From: Actinomycetota bacterium
GTDB lineage: Bacteria > Actinomycetota > Actinomycetes > Nanopelagicales > Nanopelagicaceae
Direction of reading: 5' to 3'
Assembly (NCBI GenBank): GCA_947496345.1
Contig: CANMCL010000061.1
Location: forward strand, 1 to 5,900
Length of the DNA: 5,900 nucleotides
Position numbers and translations under genes: made by a program. Of this stretch, positions 1 to 5,900 are shown piece after piece. The notes under the pieces were generated by a model. That model did no database searches. It saw only the letters and a program-made list of their open reading frames with translations, and had not been told where the DNA came from. Each line of letters begins with the position of its first letter. The first letter of the stretch is position 1.

Positions 1-131
1 ATATTGCCAAAGTCATAATTACAAAAGAGTGCATTAATGAAAACGCCGCCCCAACCTTGGTTGAGCGCACAGGCGATATTCCGAAGCGGGCTGCACGACG
101 CGAAAAAGGTACAGAGGAGAAGAGCGCATAA
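1..131 (+). CDS. clpX: ClpX, ATP-dependent Clp protease ATP-binding subunit (C-terminal end only)
   Basis: Reading codons from base 3 gives 42 residues ending in TAA at 129-131: it opens IAKVIITKECINENAAPTLV and ends in a basic, charged tail finishing EKSA. This matches the last beta-strand region of the ClpX C-terminal small domain (the 'V-I-T-KE-V ... N-P' stretch) and the short basic tail I associate with actinobacterial ClpX. ClpX is the AAA+ unfoldase that recognises tagged substrates and feeds them to ClpP in the cytoplasm. The AAA+ core, zinc-binding domain and start lie upstream of the window, so only the tail is seen. The position directly before valS agrees with the usual actinobacterial clpX-valS order. 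An ATG-started reading of the same bases at 37-234 is in another frame and is a shadow. Identification rests on a short segment plus context, so it is likely but not certain. Confidence 0.85.
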   Translation, partial: IAKVIITKECINENAAPTLVERTGDIPKRAARREKGTEEKSA

Positions 132-133
132 TC

Positions 134-139
134 TAGACT
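134..139 (+). promoter_or_regulatory. Candidate -10 box (TAGACT) for a leaderless valS transcript
   Basis: TAGACT fits the actinobacterial -10 consensus TANNNT. Seven bases separate it from the valS ATG at 147, so transcription would be expected to start at or within a base or two of the A of ATG. No Shine-Dalgarno lies at a working distance: the nearest purine-rich run, GAGGAG at 114-119, is 27 bases from the start and inside clpX. No clear -35 hexamer is visible around 110-116. The same heptamer TAGACTG occurs in the same place before ndk. The promoter role is inferred from position and sequence only. Confidence 0.55.
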
Positions 140-146
140 GCGCTCT

Positions 147-2735
147 ATGTCTTCCACTTCGCCAACTGGCGCTGAACTCGCATCGACCTTTTCACCGGTC
201 GATATCGAGCCTCGCCTTTATCAAAAGTGGTTGAGCGCTAATTACTTCACTGCTGATGCCGGTTCTAAAAAAGAAGCATTCACAATCGTTCTGCCTCCAC
301 CGAATGTCACAGGTGTTTTACATATAGGCCATGCTCTAGATCAGACTTTGCAAGATTGTTTATCGCGCATGAAGCGAATGAAGGGCTACGAAGTTTTATG
401 GTTACCCGGAATGGACCACGCAGGAATTGCAACGCAGAACGTTGTAGAAAAGCAGATCGGTTCGCAAGGTATCTCACGTCATGATTTAGGACGCGAAGCA
501 TTCGTTAAGAAGGTTTGGGAATGGAAAGCTGAATCAGGTGGCGCGATACTCGATCAAATGAAACGTTTGGGCGTAAGCGTTGATTGGACACGCGAGCGTT
601 TCACAATGGATGAAGGAATGTCCAAGGCTGTTGTATCGATCTTTAAGAAGATGCACGATGCCGGATTGATCTATCGGGCAGAGCGGATTATCAATTGGTG
701 CCCACGTTGTTTGACTGCGCTCTCTGATATTGAAGTTGATCATCAGGACGATGCGGGCGAATTTGTACAGATACGTTACGGCGAAGGCGAACAATCAATT
801 GTTGTCGCAACCACTCGCGCCGAAACAATGCTCGGCGATGGTGCAGTTGCTGTTCACCCAGATGATCCGCGCTACAAACACATGATTGGCACAGAAGTAC
901 TCCTTCCATTAGTTAACCGCATGATCCCGATCATTGCCGATGAACTCGTAGAACAAGATTTCGGTACAGGTGCAGTAAAAGTAACCGCCGCTCATGACCC
1001 AAATGACTTTGAAATGGCGATGCGCCATAACGTGCCTTTCGTAGTGATTATGAACGAACACGGCGTAATGGCCGGCACCGGAACAGAATTTGATGGAATG
1101 GATCGCTTTGATGCCCGCGTTGCAGTTGTTGCCAAGTTAAAAGAGATGGGCCGCGTTGTTGCAGAAAAGCGTCCATATATTCACGCAGTTGGCCATTGTT
1201 CTCGTTGCGATACAACTGTTGAACCACGACTTTCCAAGCAATGGTTTGTAAAAGTTGCACCACTTGCCAAAGCATCTGCAGATGCAGTTCGCAGTGGCGA
1301 AGTAAAGATTGAACCAGAAGCACTCTCACCTCGTTACTTTGAGTGGGTAGATAACATGCATGACTGGTGCATCTCTCGCCAACTTTGGTGGGGACATCGA
1401 ATTCCAGTTTGGTATGGACCAAATGGTGAAGTGAAAGTTGTTGGCCCTGATGAAGTTGCACCAGCTGGTTGGACACAGGATCCAGATGTTTTAGATACTT
1501 GGTTCTCATCCGGACAGTGGGCTTTCTCCACATTTGGCTGGCCCGAGAAAACGGCAGATTTAGCAAAGTTCTATCCAACCAGCGTTCTCGTAACCGGGTA
1601 CGACATTTTGTTCTTCTGGGTTGTGCGAATGATGATGATGTCTACTTTTGCAATGGATGGTGTTGCTCCATTTAAAACAATTATGTTGCACGGTCTTGTG
1701 CGCGATCAATTTGGAAAAAAGATGTCAAAGAGCCGCGGAAACGTAATCGACCCAATTGAATTTATGGATAAGTACGGCGCAGATGCGCTCCGCTTCACTC
1801 TTGCACGCGGAGCTAATCCCGGCACAGACCAAGCGCTGGCTGAAGATTGGATCGGCGGATCTCGTAACTTTGCTACCAAATTATGGAATGCAACTCGCTT
1901 TGCCATGATGAACGGTGCGACAGTTGCTGGACCATTACCTGAAGTCGCGTCCCTGAATGCGATTGATAGATGGATACTTTCGCGCCTCAGCGAAACCCTA
2001 CGCGATGTTGATGCTCTGCTCGAAGGATATGAATTTGCCCGAGCTTGCGAAATTCTTTACCACTTTGCGTGGGATGACCTATGCGACTGGTACCTCGAAC
2101 TTTCTAAAGAGACTTTTGCTTCAGAAAAAAGAGCAGCATCTCAACGGGTATTGGGCCATGTTCTTGACCAGTTGATGCGCGTGCTGCACCCAGTAATGCC
2201 TTTTATCACCGAAGAACTTTGGTGCACGCTTACCGGTGGCCAATCTCTAGTAGTTGCAACTTGGCCTGAATTTAACGCAGCTCATATCGATAAGAAATCT
2301 GAATCACTAATATCTGCGCTGCAAGAGGTTGTAACTGAAGTTCGCCGCTTCCGCAATGACCAAGGCTTAAAACCATCCCAGAAAGTTCCTGGTCGCTTCA
2401 TTGGTTCAGCCGAAATTGTGGAATATTCCAGCGCGTTGAGATTCTTACTTAAACTTGAAGAAAAAGATTTCACTCCGTCTGCAACGTTAGAAATTGCTGG
2501 CGTAAAGATCGAATTAGACTTAACGGGATCAATCGATGTGGTGGCAGAGCGTGCTCGTTTGGAGAAAGACTTAGCAGCCGCAAAGAAAGATTTACAGACA
2601 GCAGAAGTCAAATTAGGTAATGCTGGATTTATGGCTAAAGCTCCTGCAGATGTCGTTGTTGAAATCAAAGAAAGACTTGCAAAAACTTCTTCAGATATCG
2701 AGCGTATTACTGCCGCACTTGCTGCGTTGAAGTAA
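147..2735 (+). CDS. valS: Valyl-tRNA synthetase
   Basis: Cytoplasmic class Ia aminoacyl-tRNA synthetase that joins valine to tRNA-Val using ATP and hydrolyses mischarged threonyl-tRNA-Val. The 862-residue product has the usual family length and order. The Rossmann catalytic fold carries the HIGH signature at 59-62 and GMDHAGIATQ at 88-97. The inserted editing (CP1) domain follows, with ATTRAETMLGD at 221-231 and GTGAVKVTAAHDPNDF at 273-288. The second catalytic half holds WCISRQLWWGH at 407-417 and KMSKS at 525-529. An anticodon-binding helical domain spans roughly 600-740, and a C-terminal tRNA-binding coiled coil about 795-862. Paired cysteines C185/C188 and C351/C354 bracket the editing domain and probably bind zinc. 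The ATG at 147 is the only reasonable start: it lies in the same frame as clpX, with no ATG, GTG or TTG in the five codons between. There is no Shine-Dalgarno, and translation is probably leaderless. Confidence 0.98.
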   Translation: MSSTSPTGAELASTFSPVDIEPRLYQKWLSANYFTADAGSKKEAFTIVLPPPNVTGVLHIGHALDQTLQDCLSRMKRMKGYEVLWLPGMDHAGIATQNVVEKQIGSQGISRHDLGREAFVKKVWEWKAESGGAILDQMKRLGVSVDWTRERFTMDEGMSKAVVSIFKKMHDAGLIYRAERIINWCPRCLTALSDIEVDHQDDAGEFVQIRYGEGEQSIVVATTRAETMLGDGAVAVHPDDPRYKHMIGTEVLLPLVNRMIPIIADELVEQDFGTGAVKVTAAHDPNDFEMAMRHNVPFVVIMNEHGVMAGTGTEFDGMDRFDARVAVVAKLKEMGRVVAEKRPYIHAVGHCSRCDTTVEPRLSKQWFVKVAPLAKASADAVRSGEVKIEPEALSPRYFEWVDNMHDWCISRQLWWGHRIPVWYGPNGEVKVVGPDEVAPAGWTQDPDVLDTWFSSGQWAFSTFGWPEKTADLAKFYPTSVLVTGYDILFFWVVRMMMMSTFAMDGVAPFKTIMLHGLVRDQFGKKMSKSRGNVIDPIEFMDKYGADALRFTLARGANPGTDQALAEDWIGGSRNFATKLWNATRFAMMNGATVAGPLPEVASLNAIDRWILSRLSETLRDVDALLEGYEFARACEILYHFAWDDLCDWYLELSKETFASEKRAASQRVLGHVLDQLMRVLHPVMPFITEELWCTLTGGQSLVVATWPEFNAAHIDKKSESLISALQEVVTEVRRFRNDQGLKPSQKVPGRFIGSAEIVEYSSALRFLLKLEEKDFTPSATLEIAGVKIELDLTGSIDVVAERARLEKDLAAAKKDLQTAEVKLGNAGFMAKAPADVVVEIKERLAKTSSDIERITAALAALK

Positions 2736-2745
2736 GTTGAAGTAA
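2726..2745 (+). repeat. Perfect tandem duplication of a 10-base unit across the valS stop codon
   Basis: GTTGAAGTAA occurs twice back to back. The first copy encodes the last residues of ValS (Leu-Lys) and its TAA stop at 2733-2735. The second copy fills most of the 14-base gap before folC. The GAAG of the second copy (2739-2742) lies seven bases before the folC ATG and is the only, weak, Shine-Dalgarno-like sequence there. This looks like a small slippage duplication; a function is not shown. Confidence 0.8.
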
Positions 2746-2749
2746 CCAC

Positions 2750-4120
2750 ATGAACAATACACACCCAGACGATCAAGCACGCATTGATGCGATAGAAAAA
2801 GCGCTCTTAGCGCGTTGGCCCGAGACGCGCATTGCTCCCACCTTAGATCGAATCAGCGCGCTGGTAGACATTTTGGGTTCTCCACAACTGAGTTACCCAA
2901 CAATTCACGTCGGTGGAACTAACGGCAAGACCACCACATCGCGAATGATTGATTCGCTCCTATTCGAAATGGGTCTACGCACCGGGCGATTTACTAGCCC
3001 ACATTTGGAGAGTTACCTCGAACGCATAAGTATCAATGGGCAACCCATTGACGCTAAAGAATTGATCTTCTCCTTTAACGACATCAGTCCCTATTTGGAT
3101 TTAATGGATAGCAAATTCGAGAATCCAATCTCATTCTTCGAAGCAATCACCGCGCTGGCATTTGCCGCTTTCGCTGAGCATCCAATTGATGTTGGTGTAA
3201 TTGAAGTTGGAATGGGTGGGCAATGGGATGCCACAAATGTGGTTGACGCCGATGTTTCTGTCATTACCCCAATTGGTTTAGACCATATGGAGTACTTAGG
3301 CAGCACGATTACAGAAATCGCGGCCACTAAAGCTGGAATCATTAAAGAGCACGGATTTATAGTCCTTGCTCAGCAAACCCCTGAGGCAGCCGTGGAACTA
3401 TTACGTCGTGCTGCAGAAGTTGGCGCCGATGTTGCCCGCGAGGGTTTGGAGTACTCAATAGATTCTCGCGCCATCGCAGTTGGCGGCCAGTTGATTTCAA
3501 TTACTGGCCTGCGGGGTCATTACGATGACATTTTCCTGCCACTTCATGGCAAGCACCAGGCTTCGAATGCAGCTGCAGCTCTCATTGCAGTTGAGGCATT
3601 CTTTGGAGAGCAAGATTTAGATATTGATGCAGTCCGTGCTGGATTTGCTAATGTAACTTCGCCCGGTAGATGTGAAGTCATCCATCGCGACCCCACCATA
3701 ATTTTAGACGCTGCCCACAATCCACACGGAGCTAAAGCAATAGCCGAAACTATGCAGAGCGAATTTACCTTCGATGAGGTCACTGGAATTGTGGCGCTGA
3801 TGGCCGATAAGGATGCACTTGGGATTCTGCAGGCTCTTGAGCCAGTTATGAATCAAGTGATAGTGACATCTAATTCTTCTGAACGTTCTATGAGTATGGC
3901 TGAGCTAAGTAAATTAGCAACCCAGGTATTCGGAGCAGATCGAGTTTTCGCAGAAGAAACATTACAATCTGCAATCGATCGCGCTGTTAAGGATGCGATC
4001 CGTCCGCTTAGTGATGAGTCTCTGGCAATCTTAATAACTGGATCAGTAGTCACAGTTGGGCAAGCGCGCACGGCTGTCCGCAAAAAGTATGCAAAGTTGC
4101 CGGAAGAAGGAGAAAAGTAA
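2750..4120 (+). CDS. folC: Folylpolyglutamate synthase, possibly bifunctional with dihydrofolate synthase
   Basis: Mur-ligase-family enzyme of the cytoplasm that adds glutamate to folates using ATP, retaining the cofactor and improving its use. In many bacteria the same protein also makes dihydrofolate from dihydropteroate. The 456-residue product shows the ATP P-loop GGTNGKTTT at 55-63, the folate-loop motif SPHLESYLERISING at 83-97, EVGMGGQWDATNVV at 152-165, GLDHMEYLGST at 176-186 (metal-site H179), and KAGIIK at 194-199, whose first lysine is the likely carbamylated residue. GKHQASNAAAAL at 267-278, the interdomain SPGR at 304-307, and DAAHNPHGA at 320-328 in the C-terminal glutamate-binding domain follow, with TGSVVTVGQAR at 430-440 near the end. 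The ATG at 2750 places the first helix correctly but has only a weak GAAG upstream, so translation may depend on coupling to valS. Sequence alone does not settle whether dihydrofolate synthase activity is present. The stop overlaps the next start. Confidence 0.95.
   Translation: MNNTHPDDQARIDAIEKALLARWPETRIAPTLDRISALVDILGSPQLSYPTIHVGGTNGKTTTSRMIDSLLFEMGLRTGRFTSPHLESYLERISINGQPIDAKELIFSFNDISPYLDLMDSKFENPISFFEAITALAFAAFAEHPIDVGVIEVGMGGQWDATNVVDADVSVITPIGLDHMEYLGSTITEIAATKAGIIKEHGFIVLAQQTPEAAVELLRRAAEVGADVAREGLEYSIDSRAIAVGGQLISITGLRGHYDDIFLPLHGKHQASNAAAALIAVEAFFGEQDLDIDAVRAGFANVTSPGRCEVIHRDPTIILDAAHNPHGAKAIAETMQSEFTFDEVTGIVALMADKDALGILQALEPVMNQVIVTSNSSERSMSMAELSKLATQVFGADRVFAEETLQSAIDRAVKDAIRPLSDESLAILITGSVVTVGQARTAVRKKYAKLPEEGEK
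4107..4112 (+). promoter_or_regulatory. Strong Shine-Dalgarno for the DUF4233 gene
   Basis: AAGGAG, seven bases before the ATG at 4120, lies inside the last codons of folC. It fixes the start at the TAATG overlap and suggests that folC and the membrane-protein gene are read from one mRNA. Confidence 0.8.
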
Positions 4121-4485
4121 TGCGCGTACTTGGATCTGCAGTTCTCGCGATGGAAGTCTTAATCATGGGCTTTGCAATGCTCTTGGCAAAAGATATCCAG
4201 GAGCCTTCGACAATCTTTTATGGTTTTGCTGTTATCTTCTTGATGATCTATGCAATTCGATTGCTCAAGAAACGTACAGGTTGGATTCTCGGTTCTATTC
4301 TGCAATTTGCGATGGCCGCCTATTGCACGGTCGTGCCGTCTATGGCCATTATCAATCTGATCTTCATGGGGTTATGGGTTGCGGCGATAATTGTGGGCCG
4401 CAAGGGTGAGGCGGCGCGGGCAGCGCTATTGGCTAAGGGCGGTCCGGGGGAAAATCCCGTGGCACCAACTTCGCCAGATGCCTAA
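4120..4485 (+). CDS. Small four-helix membrane protein, DUF4233 type, function unknown
   Basis: A 121-residue integral membrane protein of no known function. Four hydrophobic segments are visible, at about residues 4-23, 31-49, 54-73 and 75-93. The loop between helices 2 and 3 is basic (KKR, 50-52) and the C-terminal tail is hydrophilic, with RK at 94-95 and a proline-rich end. By the positive-inside rule the tail and that loop face the cytoplasm. Size, topology and its place between folC and ndk match the actinobacterial DUF4233 family. The start is secure: ATG at 4120 shares one base with the folC stop and has AAGGAG seven bases upstream. Tight coupling to folC hints at a shared expression need, perhaps related to folate or membrane metabolism, but nothing in the sequence shows a catalytic or transport motif. 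The last 80 or so bases before the tail's end are clearly more GC-rich than the rest of the window. Confidence 0.85.
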   Translation: MRVLGSAVLAMEVLIMGFAMLLAKDIQEPSTIFYGFAVIFLMIYAIRLLKKRTGWILGSILQFAMAAYCTVVPSMAIINLIFMGLWVAAIIVGRKGEAARAALLAKGGPGENPVAPTSPDA

Positions 4486-4491
4486 TAGACT
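4486..4491 (+). promoter_or_regulatory. Candidate -10 box (TAGACT) for a leaderless ndk transcript
   Basis: TAGACT follows the TAA stop of the DUF4233 gene directly and ends six bases before the GTG start at 4498. It fits the TANNNT -10 consensus at a spacing that would start the RNA at or next to the start codon. No Shine-Dalgarno is present in the 12-base gap. The same TAGACTG heptamer precedes valS at nearly the same spacing. No clear -35 is visible near 4463-4468. The role is inferred. Confidence 0.55.
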
Positions 4492-4497
4492 GAGCAC

Positions 4498-4917
4498 GTG
4501 AGCACTGAAAAGACCCTAATCCTGGTTAAGCCAGATGGCGTTCGTCGCCAATTAATCGGCGAAGTTATCGCTAGAGTTGAAAATAAGGGATATGTAATTA
4601 CCGCTCTTCGTATGATGCAAGCTGATCGCGCATTGCTAGAGCGCCACTATGAAGAACATAAAGGTAAGCCGTTTTTCGAACCACTCGTTGAATTTATGAT
4701 GTCCGGTCCAATCGTTGCAATGGTTGCTGAAGGCAATCGCGTGATTGAGGGCTTTAGATCACTCGCTGGCGTAACCGATCCAACAGTTGCTGCTCCCGGA
4801 ACTATTCGTGGCGATTTAGCACGTGATCAAGGAACAAAAGTTGTCCAAAATATTGTGCACGGTTCTGATTCACCAGAATCGGCTGCACGAGAAATTGAAA
4901 TTTTTTTCGGTAAGTAA
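4498..4917 (+). CDS. ndk: Nucleoside diphosphate kinase
   Basis: Cytoplasmic enzyme that passes the gamma-phosphate of a nucleoside triphosphate, usually ATP, to other nucleoside diphosphates through a phosphohistidine, balancing NTP and dNTP pools. The 139-residue product has the usual length for the family. It shows the N-terminal strand TLILVKPDGV with K11, the GFRSLAG region at 85-91, GTIRGDL at 101-107 with nucleotide-contacting R104, and the active-site signature NIVHGSDS at 118-125 with catalytic H121. The start is a GTG at 4498; the first in-frame ATG lies well inside the fold, after the KPDGV strand, so GTG is required. There is no ribosome binding site, and a TAGACT box sits just upstream, so ndk may have its own leaderless promoter as well as possible read-through from folC. 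A run of seven T lies near its 3' end (4901-4907). Confidence 0.97.
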   Translation: MSTEKTLILVKPDGVRRQLIGEVIARVENKGYVITALRMMQADRALLERHYEEHKGKPFFEPLVEFMMSGPIVAMVAEGNRVIEGFRSLAGVTDPTVAAPGTIRGDLARDQGTKVVQNIVHGSDSPESAAREIEIFFGK

Positions 4918-4934
4918 GTTCAAGAAAATAACTG

Positions 4935-4939
4935 AAGGG
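4935..4939 (+). promoter_or_regulatory. Shine-Dalgarno for mreB
   Basis: AAGGG lies six bases before the ATG at 4946, within the 28-base gap after ndk. It favours this ATG over the in-frame Met codons 5 and 12. An A-rich spacer runs straight into the start codon. Confidence 0.75.
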
Positions 4940-4942
4940 TAA

Positions 4943-5900
<958 letters not shown>

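Noticed and set aside
1048..1578. A 176-codon open frame on the - strand inside valS
   Set aside because: It lies wholly within the conserved ValS catalytic and editing region, its product is not recognisable as any family, and it has no supporting start context. It is a shadow of valS.
2282..2776. A 164-codon open frame on the - strand covering the end of valS and the start of folC
   Set aside because: It mirrors the coiled-coil coding region of valS, has Ser/Ala-rich low-complexity content, and overlaps two well-supported genes.
4056..4409. A 117-codon + strand frame overlapping the end of folC and most of the DUF4233 gene
   Set aside because: The frame at 4120-4485 has a strong Shine-Dalgarno and clean membrane-helix pattern; this alternative has scattered charged and cysteine residues and no family resemblance.
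4446..4460. Hairpin CGGG-loop-CCCG as a terminator before ndk
   Set aside because: The stem is only about four pairs, lies inside the DUF4233 coding region, and has no following T run, so it does not qualify as an intrinsic terminator.
4901..4907. Run of seven T at the end of ndk as a frameshift or terminator signal
   Set aside because: It encodes the usual Ile-Phe-Phe near the Ndk C-terminus in frame, no stable stem precedes it, and the gene ends normally eight bases later.
4895..4920. Possible mreB promoter (TTGAAA at 4895-4900 with TAAGTT at 4915-4920)
   Set aside because: The spacer is only 14 bases, too short for a standard -35/-10 pair, and both elements fall in or on the ndk coding end. 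Co-transcription with ndk is the simpler reading.

Overview
This looks like an ordinary, densely packed housekeeping segment of an actinobacterial chromosome. All genes are on the + strand, in the order clpX (3' end only), valS, folC, a small membrane-protein gene (DUF4233 type), ndk, and mreB (5' part only). This order is well known in Actinobacteria. The ClpX tail ending in a basic stretch and EKSA, and the MreB N-terminus ([19 protein letters not shown]), also read as actinobacterial. The coding DNA is only moderately GC-rich, with many A/T-ending codons, which is low for the phylum. I infer a genome-streamlined freshwater actinobacterium of the acI/Nanopelagicales kind, but this rests on composition, compactness and remembered protein similarity, not on a search.

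Layout: bases 1-131 hold the last 42 codons of clpX. After 15 bases comes valS (147-2735), a full-length valyl-tRNA synthetase. Fourteen bases later folC (2750-4120) begins, and its stop codon overlaps by one base the start of the DUF4233 gene (4120-4485). Twelve bases later ndk starts at a GTG (4498-4917). A 28-base gap with a clear Shine-Dalgarno leads into mreB (4946 to beyond the window end). No stretch of even 100 bases lacks a gene. I found no RNA gene, mobile element, CRISPR array or convincing terminator.

Functionally the genes cover protein quality control (ClpX), tRNA charging (ValS), folate polyglutamylation (FolC), nucleoside triphosphate balance (Ndk) and cell-shape control (MreB). 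The DUF4233 membrane protein is the only one of unknown role. They are not one pathway; the link is a conserved gene neighbourhood.

The most interesting signal is regulatory. valS and ndk both lack a usable Shine-Dalgarno, and both carry the same heptamer TAGACTG just after the upstream stop codon, with the hexamer TAGACT ending 6-7 bases before the start codon. That is the geometry expected of a -10 element driving a leaderless mRNA. By contrast, the DUF4233 gene and mreB have good ribosome binding sites and no such box. I see no undescribed biological system here.
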